Positions 16,823 through 25,276 of a stretch of DNA of 64,000 bases are shown here, one piece after another (positions within the stretch are counted from its first letter, which is position 1; the number at the start of each line of letters is the position of its first letter). The stretch comes from Roseibium litorale (GTDB lineage: Bacteria; Pseudomonadota; Alphaproteobacteria; Rhizobiales; Stappiaceae): positions 62,001 through 126,000 of the forward strand of contig NZ_JACYXI010000006.1 in NCBI RefSeq assembly GCF_014842915.1, read 5' to 3'. A model generated the notes under the pieces. The model ran no database searches and was not told where the DNA came from. It was given only the letters and a program-made list of their open reading frames with translations. Position numbers and translations under genes: made by a program.

Positions 16823-17857
16823 ATGGGTTATAAGATCGCAATCGTGGGTGCCACGGGCAATGTGGGCCGGGAAATGCTCGACATTCTTGATGAGCGCGGG
16901 TTTCCGGCTGACGAAGTCGTCGCCCTTGCCTCCCGCCGGTCCCAGGGCACCGAAGTGTCCTTTGGCGACCGGACGCTGAAGGTTCAGGCGCTGGAAAACT
17001 ACGACTTCTCCGACACCGACATCTGCCTGATGTCCGCCGGCGGCACCATTTCCAAGGAATGGTCTCCGAAGATCGGCGCCAAGGGCTGCGTTGTGATCGA
17101 TAACTCCTCCGCATGGCGCTACGATGCGGACGTTCCGCTGATCGTTCCGGAAGTGAATGCCGACGCTGCTGCGGGCTTCACCAAGAAGAACATCATTGCC
17201 AACCCGAACTGCTCCACCGCGCAGCTCGTTGTCGCACTGAAGCCGCTCCACGAGGCAGCCGGCATCAAGCGCGTCGTCGTTTCCACCTACCAGTCGGTTT
17301 CCGGCGGCGGCAAGGAAGCGATGGAAGAGCTGTTCAACCAGACCCGCGCTGTCTTCGTGAACGACCCGATCGAACCGAAGAAGTTCACCAAGCGCATCGC
17401 CTTCAACGTCATCCCGCACATCGACGTGTTCATGGAAGACGGCTACACGAAGGAAGAGTGGAAGGTTCTGGCAGAAACCAAGAAGATGCTGGACCCGAAG
17501 ATCAAGGTCACCTGCACCGCCGTGCGGGTGCCGGTCTTCATCGGTCACTCCGAGAGCGTCAACATCGAGTTCGAGCGCGAAATCACGGCCGACCAGGCCC
17601 GCGACATCCTGCGCGAAGCTCCGGGCTGCCTCGTCATCGACAAGCATGAAGACGGCGGCTACATCACCCCGTACGAAAGCGCCGGTGAAGACGCCACGTA
17701 CATCTCCCGTATCCGTGAAGATGCGACCGTCGAAAACGGCCTGAACCTCTGGGTCGTGTCCGACAACCTGCGCAAGGGCGCTGCCCTGAACGCCGTGCAG
17801 ATCGCCGAGGTTCTGGTGAACCGCGGCCTAATCAAGCCGAAGAAGCAGGCTGCCTGA
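16823..17857 (+). CDS. asd: Aspartate-semialdehyde dehydrogenase
   Basis: Asd reduces aspartyl phosphate to aspartate semialdehyde, the common precursor of Lys/diaminopimelate, Met, Thr and Ile. The 344-residue enzyme starts MGYKIAIVGATGNVGREML (Rossmann motif). It has the catalytic-cysteine segment NPNCSTAQLVVALKPLH and STYQSVSGGGKEAMEEL. The late HSESVNIEF motif holds the acid-base His. The ATG at 16823 follows GAGGA by nine bases. It is preceded by the Thr-rich leader and alternative stems, which suggests amino-acid-responsive control. A terminator follows at once, so it is a single-gene unit with its leader. Confidence 0.96.
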   Translation: MGYKIAIVGATGNVGREMLDILDERGFPADEVVALASRRSQGTEVSFGDRTLKVQALENYDFSDTDICLMSAGGTISKEWSPKIGAKGCVVIDNSSAWRYDADVPLIVPEVNADAAAGFTKKNIIANPNCSTAQLVVALKPLHEAAGIKRVVVSTYQSVSGGGKEAMEELFNQTRAVFVNDPIEPKKFTKRIAFNVIPHIDVFMEDGYTKEEWKVLAETKKMLDPKIKVTCTAVRVPVFIGHSESVNIEFEREITADQARDILREAPGCLVIDKHEDGGYITPYESAGEDATYISRIREDATVENGLNLWVVSDNLRKGAALNAVQIAEVLVNRGLIKPKKQAA

Positions 17858-17866
17858 TTTGATCTT

Positions 17867-17898
17867 GCGGAGCGCGTGTCCCATGCGCTCCGCTTTTC
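17867..17898 (+). terminator. Rho-independent terminator of asd
   Basis: GCGGAGCGC (17867-17875), a nine-base loop, and GCGCTCCGC (17885-17893) followed by TTTTC. It lies ten bases after the asd stop. Confidence 0.9.
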
Positions 17899-18204
17899 TG
17901 CAGCTCCGTCTTTCCACCCCTCGAGCTTCGGCCGCCTGCGCCTGAGGCGGAGACACGGGAGCGGCCCGGCCAGATCCGGCACCCCATTACAAATCCGTAA
18001 GATTCTCTTTTTGCACCGCCGGTGAAAATTCGGGGGCGAAGAGTTTTGGAAGGATTCCCGCTCGATTTCTCAAGCGCTTGCAAGTTTTTGCATCTGCGAA
18101 CGCCTCTTCCGCTCCGGTCGATACCCCCCTACTAAGGTGGCGCCTGCTCTCTCCCGGCACCGGTGCTACCGTTCCTCCGCATGTTGATCTGAGGAGGAAT
18201 GAAC
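17899..18204 (+). promoter_or_regulatory. Upstream region of the pqq operon
   Basis: This 306-base stretch holds no convincing gene. It should contain the pqq promoter. The most distinctive element is an imperfect dyad, ACCCCCCTACTAAGGTGG, near 18124-18141. GGCACCGGTGC (18157-18167) is a perfect short palindrome. Either could be a regulator site. No clear -35/-10 pair stands out. The pqqA ribosome site GAGGAGG begins at 18191. Confidence 0.35.
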
Positions 18205-18306
18205 ATGAAGACCTGGAAAAAGCCTGCAATGACCGCCGTTGAAGCCGGTTTCGAAATTACCCGCTATATGCCGGCAGAAATCGGCACTTGCGGCCGTAAG
18301 AAGTAA
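18205..18306 (+). CDS. pqqA: PQQ precursor peptide PqqA
   Basis: PqqA is the ribosomal precursor of pyrroloquinoline quinone; a conserved Glu and Tyr are cross-linked by PqqE. This 33-residue peptide, MKTWKKPAMTAVEAGFEITR then YMPAEIGTCGRKK, carries the E-x3-Y pair as Glu17 and Tyr21 inside FEITRYM. It begins with GAGGAGG upstream and is the first gene of pqqABCDE. A weak hairpin (around 18312-18332, CCTTCC-aaaaa-GGGGGA) between pqqA and pqqB may keep pqqA transcript in excess. The C-terminal tail with a Cys is longer than in many PqqA peptides. It is too short for routine ORF calling. Confidence 0.95.
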   Translation: MKTWKKPAMTAVEAGFEITRYMPAEIGTCGRKK

Positions 18307-18337
18307 GTCTCTCCCTTCCAAAAAGGGGGAAGACCCG

Positions 18338-19270
18338 GTGGATATCAGGATCCTGGGATCCGCGGCAGGCGGCGGCTTTCCGCAGTGGAATTGCAACGCG
18401 ACCTACAGCCGGGCTGTGCGCACCGGTTCACCGGGCTTTTTAACCCGAACCCAGTCCAGCCTGGCGGCAAGCGCCAACGGCAAGGACTGGGTTCTCTTCA
18501 ATGCCTCTCCCGATATCCGCGAGCAGATTGCCGCAACGCCAGAGCTGCAGCCGCGGCCAGATGGCCCCTTGAGAGATAGCCCGATCCGGGCCGTCGTTCT
18601 GACCAATGCGGATGTGGATCATATCGCCGGGCTTCTGTCCCTGCGCGAACGCCAGCGCTTCACCCTTTACGCCACAGCCCGCGTTCTGAAGACCCTGGCG
18701 GAGAACAGTATCTTTCAGGTCCTGAACCCGGAGCTGGTTCCAAGGCGCGAACTACCGCTTGGGGGCATAACCCATCTGGAGGGACCGGACGGTCCGCTCG
18801 GCCTCAGCATCGAAACCTTTGCTGTCCCCGGCAAGGTTGCGCTGTTTCTTGAAGATGCCAGCAAGGACGGTTTCGGCACCAGCGAGGGCGATACAGTCGG
18901 CCTCAGAATCACGCAGTCTGACGGCCAATCCGCAAATCTCTTCTATATTCCCGGCTGCGCCGCAATCGACGCGACTTTACGCGCAAGGCTGACAGCCAAC
19001 GGTACGCTGCTCTTCGACGGCACGGTCTTCACAGACACGGAAATGCCGGACGCATGTGTGGGCGAAAAGACAGGTGCCCGCATGGGGCATCTTGCGATCA
19101 GTGGCGAGACGGGAACCCTGGCTCAACTGCAGGACCTCCCGCTGAAGCGCAAGATCTTCGTTCACATCAACAACACCAATCCCATTCTAGATCCGTCTTC
19201 TGCGGCATCAAAAGCAGTCCGGGACGCCGGATGGGAGGTCGGATACGATGGTATGGAGCTGACACTATGA
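18338..19270 (+). CDS. pqqB: PQQ biosynthesis protein PqqB
   Basis: PqqB is a metallo-beta-lactamase-fold protein needed for PQQ formation, proposed to hydroxylate the PqqA-derived intermediate. The GTG at 18338 gives 310 residues beginning [21 protein letters not shown]-like (here [11 protein letters not shown]), the normal family start. An in-frame reading from 18239 would overlap pqqA and is rejected. The motif [17 protein letters not shown] provides the metal-binding Asp/His region, and the C-terminus has [11 protein letters not shown]. The stop overlaps the pqqC start (ATGA), indicating coupling. Confidence 0.95.
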   Translation: [310 protein letters not shown]

Positions 19271-20103
19271 CCATGCATGCCACCTTGCCCCAAGCGCACG
19301 CCGGGACTGCCCCAATCGGCAGCGGCGTTGCTCCGACGCTCGCGGATGATATCCGGAAAGCCGGCCGCCTGCTGCCGCCAAAGGAGCTTGAGGATGCATT
19401 GCGGACCGCGGGTTTCGCGCGCTATCACATCCACCATCCCTTCCACAAGCTGATGAATGCGGGCGAGCTGACCAAGAACCAGATGCGGGCCTGGGCACTG
19501 AACCGCTATTGCTATCAGTCCGCTATCCCCAAGAAGGATGCCATCATCCTCTCCCGGTCGGAGGATCCCGAGTTCCGGCGGGAATGGCGCAAGCGGATCG
19601 CCGACCATGACGGAGAGGATGGTGCCCCGATCGATGGCGGGATCAAGCGCTGGCTGAAGCTGGCGGAAGGGCTGGATCTGGACCTTGAGATGGTCAAGTC
19701 GCGCCGCTACGCGCTGCCTGCCACACGCTATGCGGTCGGCGCCTATATCGATCTGGTCTCCTCCTCCTCGCTTCTCGTCGCGGTCGCCTCCTCCCTGACG
19801 GAGCTCTTTTCTCCCATCGCGATCGGGGAACGTGTCCCCGCCATGCTGGCGCGTTATGCCTATATCAACGAGGAAACGCTCTCCTATTTCACCCCGCGCC
19901 TGCATCAGGCCCCGCGCGACGCGGAGCACGCCCTTGCCCTGGTGACCCTCTGGGCGGACACACCGGACAAGCAGGCAGATGCGATCGAAGCCTTGCTGGC
20001 CAAATGCGACATTCTCTGGGCGATGCTGGATGCGCTTCATTCGGCGTACGTTACGCCGGGCAGGATCCCTCCTGGGGCTTTCGTCCCACCGGAGCAGGAG
20101 TGA
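19267..20103 (+). CDS. pqqC: Pyrroloquinoline-quinone synthase PqqC
   Basis: PqqC is the cofactor-free oxidase that catalyses the final ring closure and eight-electron oxidation to PQQ. The 278-residue protein shows the conserved RYHIHHPFHKLMNAGELTKN, followed by WALNRYCYQSAIPKKDA, near the N-terminus. ARYAYINEETLSYFTPRL lies in the second half. Those His and Tyr residues line the active site in the family. The ATG at 19267 overlaps the pqqB stop. The N-terminal 35 residues are variable. pqqD follows after four bases. Confidence 0.96.
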   Translation: MTMHATLPQAHAGTAPIGSGVAPTLADDIRKAGRLLPPKELEDALRTAGFARYHIHHPFHKLMNAGELTKNQMRAWALNRYCYQSAIPKKDAIILSRSEDPEFRREWRKRIADHDGEDGAPIDGGIKRWLKLAEGLDLDLEMVKSRRYALPATRYAVGAYIDLVSSSSLLVAVASSLTELFSPIAIGERVPAMLARYAYINEETLSYFTPRLHQAPRDAEHALALVTLWADTPDKQADAIEALLAKCDILWAMLDALHSAYVTPGRIPPGAFVPPEQE

Positions 20104-20107
20104 ACCA

Positions 20108-20440
20108 TTGCTCTTGAAGGCCCCATTCCGGCCCCCGGCAAGACAAAAGCTGATCATCGGTCCGCACACGCGGCCGGTCCTGCCGAGACATGTGCGCCTG
20201 CAACAGGATGAAACGCGTGGCAAGTGGGTTGTCCTTGCGCCCGAAAAGGTCCTCTGGCCAGACGAGATCAGCGTCGGCATTCTCTCAAGGTGCAAGGGGA
20301 ACCGGTCTGTCGCTGCGCTGTCTCAGGAATTGGCCGCGGCCTATGACGCTCCGATCGATCAGGTCGAAGCGGATGTCATCGAGTTTTTGCAGGAATGGGC
20401 GGACCGGCTGTTGATCCGGGAGGAAAGGGAACCGTCATGA
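20108..20440 (+). CDS. pqqD: PQQ biosynthesis chaperone PqqD
   Basis: PqqD is the peptide chaperone (RiPP recognition element) that presents PqqA to PqqE. The recognisable part is RPVLPRHVRLQQDETRGKWV, VLAPEKVLWPDEISVGIL and VEADVIEFLQEWADRLLI, a winged-helix-like fold. No ATG is available; I use the TTG at 20108, five bases after the pqqC stop, giving 110 residues. A second TTG at 20114 is possible. The stop overlaps the pqqE start (ATGA). The N-terminal 20 residues are longer than the minimal domain. Confidence 0.9.
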   Translation: MLLKAPFRPPARQKLIIGPHTRPVLPRHVRLQQDETRGKWVVLAPEKVLWPDEISVGILSRCKGNRSVAALSQELAAAYDAPIDQVEADVIEFLQEWADRLLIREEREPS

Positions 20441-21522
20441 CCCGCATCGGCCCGCCTCTTGGCATTCTGGCTGAACTGACCCACCGGTGCCCGCTGCAGT
20501 GCGGCTATTGTTCAAATCCGCTGGAGCTCCTGAAAGCAAACCGGGAGCTGACCACTCAGGATTGGATCAGCACCTTCCAGCAAGCAGCGAACCTTGGCGT
20601 GTTGCAGGTTCATCTGTCCGGCGGTGAACCCACCCTGCGCAAGGATCTCGATCAGATCATCGCCTGTCTGGCCGGAAACGGGATTTATTCGAACCTGATT
20701 ACCGCGGGAGTTTCCTTCTCCAGAGAAGATCTCGCCCGCTATCAGCAGGCCGGGCTGGACCACATCCAGATCAGCTTCCAGGGCGCGACCGCTGAAACGA
20801 CGGAGCTTGTCGGCCATCTCAACGGCGCACATGAGAAAAAACGGAACGCTGCGGGCTGGGCCGTAGAGCTTGGCCTTCCCCTCACCATCAACGCTCCCAT
20901 TCACAAGCTGAACATTCACGAAGTTCCGGACTTCGTTGCCCTTGCCCTGGAGCTGGGCGCGGAGCGGCTGGAGATCGCGAATGTCCAGTATTACGGCTGG
21001 GCGCATCTAAACCGTGCGGCGCTTCTGCCAAGCTATGACGCAGTCATGGCGCAGGTTGATTATGTCCATGACATCCGTGAGCGGCTGACAGGTATTCTCA
21101 ACATCGACTTCGTCACACCGGATTATTACGCTGATTATCCCAAACCCTGCATGGGCGGCTGGGGGGCGGATGCCATGGCGATCACGCCGGATGGACAGGT
21201 TCTTCCCTGCCACGCAGCGCAGACCATCACGTCCTTGCAGTTCGAGCGGGTGACAGAAAAGAGCCTGTCAGACATCTGGCATCACTCGGACGCCTTCAAC
21301 CGCTACCGCGGTGACAGCTGGATGCCGGAAACCTGCCGCAGCTGTGAGCGCAAGGATATCGATTTCGGCGGGTGCCGCTGCCAGGCTTTCGCGGTTACGG
21401 GCTCGGCAGCAGAAACGGATCCAGCCTGTGTCAAGTCTCCCTTCCATGCGGAGCTGCGCCGGTTGCCGGAGGAAAAGCCCATCCAGCGCAGAGTGATCGG
21501 CAAAAGCCCTCAGCCGGCATAA
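20437..21522 (+). CDS. pqqE: Radical SAM peptide cyclase PqqE
   Basis: PqqE forms the C-C bond between Glu and Tyr of PqqA. The 361-residue enzyme carries the radical SAM cluster motif C-x3-C-x2-C as RCPLQCGYC (Cys18, 22, 25). A C-terminal SPASM region supplies ligands for auxiliary clusters, with cysteines in PCMGGWGADAM, GQVLPCHAAQ, ETCRSCERKD and GGCRCQAF. The start at 20437 overlaps pqqD. It ends the operon; the protease genes pqqF/pqqG are not in this window. Confidence 0.96.
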   Translation: MTRIGPPLGILAELTHRCPLQCGYCSNPLELLKANRELTTQDWISTFQQAANLGVLQVHLSGGEPTLRKDLDQIIACLAGNGIYSNLITAGVSFSREDLARYQQAGLDHIQISFQGATAETTELVGHLNGAHEKKRNAAGWAVELGLPLTINAPIHKLNIHEVPDFVALALELGAERLEIANVQYYGWAHLNRAALLPSYDAVMAQVDYVHDIRERLTGILNIDFVTPDYYADYPKPCMGGWGADAMAITPDGQVLPCHAAQTITSLQFERVTEKSLSDIWHHSDAFNRYRGDSWMPETCRSCERKDIDFGGCRCQAFAVTGSAAETDPACVKSPFHAELRRLPEEKPIQRRVIGKSPQPA

Positions 21523-21560
21523 AGCAGCTCAATCCGGCGGCCGGCTTGCCGATCAAAGGG

Positions 21561-22244
21561 TCAGGCGCTCTGAACGTTGAGCGCCAGAGCGTCTTCGCTG
21601 ACAGAGAAAACTTCCGTTTCCGGGTCCATCACGCGCAACTCGCCGGAGCCAATGTCGAACCAGGCGCCGTGCAGTTCAAGCTCGCCCGCAGACACCTGCT
21701 CAGCCACGAAGGGGAAAGTCACCAGGTTCTTGAGCGACTGGCGGACACCGGCATATTCCATTGCGAGCTGCGGATCATCGATCTTGTCGACAGGCATGCA
21801 AGCCAAGGAAATGGCAGCCGGCTCCAGAAGCTTGATCCATCGGCCAATGTAATCGCCCTTCAGCGCCGGCGCATTTGCGCTCTCGCGGAAGGCCAGAACC
21901 CCGCCACATTTCGCGTGGCCCATAACCACGATATGCTTCACTTTCAGTGCGCGCACGGCATATTCAATCGCCGCACTGGTGCCGTGAAGGCTGGTGTCAT
22001 CTTCTGCTGGCGGCACCAAGTTCGCCACGTTGCGCATGACGAAAAGTTCGCCCGGTCCAGCGTGAAAAATACCTTCCGGAGTCACCCGGCTGTCGCAGCA
22101 CGATATGACCATCACTTGCGGCTTCTGGCCATAGACGGCCAGGTGCTCGTGGGTTTCCTTGTGACGGACAAAACCCTTCTGCAAGTATTTGCCATATCCG
22201 CCCAGCAGCTCTTTAGGAAAACTCAAGTCCGGCCCCCAACTCAT
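21561..22244 (-). CDS. Beta-class carbonic anhydrase
   Basis: A 227-residue zinc enzyme interconverting CO2 and bicarbonate. The zinc ligands are visible in SCCDSRVTPE (Cys and the Asp-Arg dyad) and in VMGHAKCGGVLAF (His-x2-Cys). The intermediate ELFVMRNVANLVPP is also typical. The gene is convergent with pqqE, 38 bases apart, and stands alone. Its product may feed bicarbonate to acetyl-CoA carboxylase, whose alpha subunit is encoded at 25.3 kb, but that is a general metabolic link and not operon evidence. Confidence 0.94.
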   Translation of the reverse strand: MSWGPDLSFPKELLGGYGKYLQKGFVRHKETHEHLAVYGQKPQVMVISCCDSRVTPEGIFHAGPGELFVMRNVANLVPPAEDDTSLHGTSAAIEYAVRALKVKHIVVMGHAKCGGVLAFRESANAPALKGDYIGRWIKLLEPAAISLACMPVDKIDDPQLAMEYAGVRQSLKNLVTFPFVAEQVSAGELELHGAWFDIGSGELRVMDPETEVFSVSEDALALNVQSA

Positions 22245-22364
22245 CCGTTACCAATCACGTCGGCGGTTATAGGGTATCGGTAGCCAACTGCCTAGCGGCA
22301 CTCGTATCAGGCCTTTTTGGACGGACATATCTCCCGCACACGCCTTCCCAAGCAGCCGCGCCGG

Positions 22365-22751
22365 TCAGGTCGCCACATTGACTTCGTGATGCTCGATCTC
22401 ACCGCCATGTTCCTCATAGGCGTGGCGCACCACCGACGGCGGCTGGACATCCCCGTGAGGCCCTGCCCGCTTCTGATCTGCGGGCTGAGGAACGGGATCC
22501 AGCACCTTATGTGCGGTCGCCCTATAGGCAGCGACACCATCAAGGCGATGATCCTCGAAGTGTTCGGTCTCCAGAACCACTGCGGGGTCTTCGTCCTGCG
22601 GGCCGGATGTCTCCTCGCGGGCTTCCCTGTCATGGCCTCCGGCATCCTCTGGCCGGGGGAAGGCATGCCTCTGCCGTTCCCGGTCAGGGGGATATTCTGT
22701 GGCATGCGGCACGACTTGCGCGCCCTGCGGACGATCTACGGACGTTGGCAT
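22365..22751 (-). CDS. Hydrophilic His/Glu-rich hypothetical protein
   Basis: A 128-residue ORF beginning MPTSVDRPQGAQVVPHATEY, with a strong AGGAGG six bases before its ATG. No known domain is recognised. It is very polar, rich in Pro, Glu, His and Arg. The better-ordered second half reads VVLETEHFEDHRLDGVAAYR and ends VVRHAYEEHGGEIEHHEVNVA. A competing frame (22307-22705) lacks such a start. There is no signal peptide or membrane segment. It sits between carbonic anhydrase and a queuosine-precursor transporter, both on the minus strand. It could be a small stress or nucleic-acid-associated protein, but I cannot assign a function. Confidence 0.65.
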   Translation of the reverse strand: MPTSVDRPQGAQVVPHATEYPPDRERQRHAFPRPEDAGGHDREAREETSGPQDEDPAVVLETEHFEDHRLDGVAAYRATAHKVLDPVPQPADQKRAGPHGDVQPPSVVRHAYEEHGGEIEHHEVNVAT

Positions 22752-22798
22752 GGCGGCCCTCCTGGCCCTTGAAGCTGCACCGCCCTTCTGGCGGTAGG

Positions 22799-22827
22799 GA
22801 ATCGTCTCAATAAAGAGTTAACGATTC
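22799..22827. promoter_or_regulatory. Inverted repeat upstream of the orphan acidic gene
   Basis: GAATCGT (22799-22805) and ACGATTC (22821-22827) are exact reverse complements, enclosing CTC-aataaa-GAG, itself a short dyad. It lies about 50 bases upstream of the start at 22751, a reasonable place for an operator. Confidence 0.4.
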
Positions 22828-22883
22828 TTTACGCAAGGTAAACATCCGCAACCATAAGGAGGCCAGAATCGCAATTGCCCATG

Positions 22884-22914
22884 AAAAAGGCCTCCCGGAT
22901 GCGCCGGAAGGCCT
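22884..22914 (-). terminator. Terminator of the queuosine-precursor transporter gene
   Basis: AGGCCT (22888-22893) and AGGCCT (22909-22914), with an inner CCGG/CCGG pairing, form a hairpin whose minus-strand copy ends in a T-run (AGGCCTTTTTCATG). It lies downstream of the stop at 22938. Confidence 0.8.
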
Positions 22915-22937
22915 CGAAATACCGATAGAGACAGAGC

Positions 22938-23588
22938 CTAAGCGGTTGCAGGGTCCGAATAGGTTCCGATGAGCGCCATCACCATCCGGTAAGGCGCTAG
23001 AAGAACCATGGACACCAGGAGCTTGACCATAAAATCACCGAGAGCCCAGGAAATCCAGCGCGGCACATCCAGCGCAAAGGCACCGAAGAGCGGAGCAACT
23101 TCCGTGGCAAAATCGTCGTGATAGCCAAGAAGCCCGGAGAACACCGGCGCGAAGGCCAGCGAAAAGAACAACACGGTATCCAGGACCGAGCCGAGCAGCG
23201 ACGAAATTACCGGCGCCTTCCACCAGCTGCGGCGGCGCAGGCGGTTGAAGACCGTAACATCGAGAAGCTGCGCCGATAGGAAAGCGGTTCCCGACGCAAT
23301 TGCGATGCGCGGGGTAGCCAGCCAGACCGACAGGACAACGGCGAAGATGAAACCGGTATAGACCACCAGCCGGGCAGCAGACGCCCCGAACCTGCGATTG
23401 GTCAGGTCGGTCACCAGAAAGGCGGCCGGATAGGTGAAGGCACCCCAGGTTAAAAGGTCAGCAAGAACCACCGGCCCGAGCGTACCGCTCACCGGGAACT
23501 GCACCAGATAATTGGATGCCACAACGACAGACGCCATCGCGGTGGCCGCGATGGCGAACTGTGCCGCGGAGTAACTCCGGGTCTTCAT
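22938..23588 (-). CDS. Queuosine precursor transporter (VUT/YhhQ family)
   Basis: A 216-residue membrane protein with about six helices. YhhQ-type proteins import queuosine precursors such as preQ0 or preQ1 for tRNA modification. Family features are the N-terminal MASVVVASNYLVQFP, the conserved TYPAAFLVTDLTNRRFG (loop with Asp-Leu-Thr-Asn), SGTAFLSAQLLDVTVFNRLR and GSVLDTVLFFSLAF. It starts 24 bases after rpmB on the same strand, so it may be cotranscribed with the ribosomal protein gene. Which precursor it carries cannot be told from sequence. Confidence 0.9.
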   Translation of the reverse strand: MKTRSYSAAQFAIAATAMASVVVASNYLVQFPVSGTLGPVVLADLLTWGAFTYPAAFLVTDLTNRRFGASAARLVVYTGFIFAVVLSVWLATPRIAIASGTAFLSAQLLDVTVFNRLRRRSWWKAPVISSLLGSVLDTVLFFSLAFAPVFSGLLGYHDDFATEVAPLFGAFALDVPRWISWALGDFMVKLLVSMVLLAPYRMVMALIGTYSDPATA

Positions 23589-23612
23589 ATTTTTCAGTCC
23601 CTTGAAGGAGAC

Positions 23613-23909
23613 TTAGGCAGCGGCGGCTTCAGCCTGCTGACGCTTGATGCTTGCCTTGATCTGCAGAGCCTTTTCAGAAAGACCAGCGTCAGAAGCCTTC
23701 ATCAGGTATGCGTCCAGACCACCGCGGTGCTCAACAGAGCGCAGGGCATGGGCGCTGATGCGCAGCTTGAAGGTCTCACCCAGCGTGTCGCTGATCAGCG
23801 AAACGTTGCACAGGTTCGGCAGGAACCGGCGACGGGTCTTGTTGTTGGCGTGCGAAACGTTGTTACCGCTCATCACGTCTTTGCCGGACAGTTCGCAACG
23901 GCGTGCCAT
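23613..23909 (-). CDS. rpmB: 50S ribosomal protein L28
   Basis: A 98-residue basic ribosomal protein: [20 protein letters not shown], then [17 protein letters not shown], the normal L28 signature, with an Ala-rich C-terminal tail. L28 belongs to the large subunit. A good housekeeping promoter lies about 120 bases upstream (24031-24059). The gene is followed by the queuosine-precursor transporter on the same strand. Confidence 0.98.
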   Translation of the reverse strand: MARRCELSGKDVMSGNNVSHANNKTRRRFLPNLCNVSLISDTLGETFKLRISAHALRSVEHRGGLDAYLMKASDAGLSEKALQIKASIKRQQAEAAAA

Positions 23910-24030
23910 GATATCACCTTTTATCTTGTCGCAGGTTCGCGTTACTTCGAACCCGTCTGTTGCAACCGGAAGGGAGCGGACCCAAGGCCCCGCTACAGCA
24001 TTTCCGGCGGTTTACGGAAAAAGTTGGCCT

Positions 24031-24059
24031 GCTATACTGGCAGCGGCGGCCATCGTCAA
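24031..24059 (-). promoter_or_regulatory. Sigma70-type promoter of rpmB
   Basis: On the minus strand TTGACG (24059-24054) and TATAGC (24036-24031) are separated by exactly 17 bases. This would give a 5' untranslated region of about 110 bases before the rpmB ATG at 23909. The remaining gap up to 24274 shows no gene. Confidence 0.65.
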
Positions 24060-24274
24060 GGCTTCTCCGCATCTGAAGGCCGATTCCGTGTTTTTCGTCA
24101 CCTGGCCCGCCTTTGTTAACGACTGAGTTACCATACCGGCCAACAATTGGCTCGATTTAACTCACAGGCGTCTCACTGATTTGCCCCTCCCCGGAGCAGG
24201 CATACCAGAGCGGGACTGTGCTGGAACCAGGTTTGCCGGTGCCGGATTTCCGAAACGGCGCGGAGGGTTTGATA

Positions 24275-25105
24275 GTGTCACGTTTGCAGTCATTCGGCCG
24301 TCTTCTGGCCTTGCCGTTGCTGGCAGGCGCTTTGCTCGTCTCGCCCGCAGAGGCAAAGAAGAGCAGCGTCGGCGGCCTTTATTCCATCAGCGTCGGCGGC
24401 TTCACCGTCGGGCGGGGCACACTCTCCCTTGTCCTCCAGGGCAATGCTTATTCGGCCAAGGTCGGCCTTGAGCCGGCTGGCATCGGCACGCTTTTCACGA
24501 CCGGCAAAGGCGGCGCGGAGGCTTCGGGATGGCTGGTCGGCTCCAAGGTGGTGCCCTCGACCTATCTCATGACCTCCCGTGCGGCAGACCGTGATTTCTT
24601 TGTCTCGCTGAAACAGGGATCCGGCAACATCCGCTCCATGGAAGTCACCCCCCAGTTCAAGCCGAACCCCGAGCGGATCAAGGTTACAAGCCGCCATCAG
24701 AAAAACGCCATGGATCCCCTGAGCGCTGCGCTGATGCCGGTTGCCTCCGCCAAGGGCGACCTTGGCCCGGACGCCTGCAAGCGCAAACTTCCGGTGTTTG
24801 ACGGCTGGACCCGGTTCGACATCAAGATGAACTACAAGGAGATCAAGCAGGTCTCCGGGCGCGGCTATGACGGCCCTGTCGTCGTCTGCACCGCAAAGTG
24901 GGTTCCGGTTGCCGGCCACCGCCCGTCCAAGAAGTCCGTCAAGCAGATGGAAAACGCCAACATGGAAGCATGGCTGGCTCCGATGGGACAGGATAACGTG
25001 CTGATTCCCTACCGGATTGCCATCGACACGGACACCGGCCAGCTGGTCGTTGAAGCCTCGAAACTCAACGTGGAAAGCGGCCAGCGGGACAGCGCCTCCC
25101 GTTAA
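24275..25105 (+). CDS. DUF3108 domain-containing exported protein
   Basis: A 276-residue protein with a signal peptide (MSRLQSFGRLLALPLLAGALLVSPAEA). It starts at a GTG with GGAGGG eight bases upstream; a longer reading from 24218 has no such site. The mature part matches DUF3108: YSISVGGFTVGRGTLSLVL, FTTGKGGAEASGWL, and KLPVFDGWTRFDIKMNYKEI. The family is predicted to be a periplasmic beta-rich protein of unknown function. In Rhizobiales it often lies near rpmB, divergent from it, as here. No enzymatic motif is visible. Confidence 0.85.
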   Translation: MSRLQSFGRLLALPLLAGALLVSPAEAKKSSVGGLYSISVGGFTVGRGTLSLVLQGNAYSAKVGLEPAGIGTLFTTGKGGAEASGWLVGSKVVPSTYLMTSRAADRDFFVSLKQGSGNIRSMEVTPQFKPNPERIKVTSRHQKNAMDPLSAALMPVASAKGDLGPDACKRKLPVFDGWTRFDIKMNYKEIKQVSGRGYDGPVVVCTAKWVPVAGHRPSKKSVKQMENANMEAWLAPMGQDNVLIPYRIAIDTDTGQLVVEASKLNVESGQRDSASR

Positions 25106-25276
25106 CCGCAAGGTCCTGGTGTCGCCCGGCACTCTTGCGCCGGTCCCCTTCTCTTGCTAGAGCCGACACACGGCAGGCTGGATGCCGCAAGATCTTGCCG
25201 TCCAGTCTCCTCCTGATGCGGGCCCGCGTTCCGGCGGGCCGGCGCTTTTAAGCGGCCTGGCCAGGTGTACGAGTAC

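Noticed and set aside
22307-22705. Alternative minus-strand frame overlapping the orphan acidic gene
   Set aside because: The 22365-22751 frame has AGGAGG at ideal spacing and more protein-like composition; the alternative has neither.
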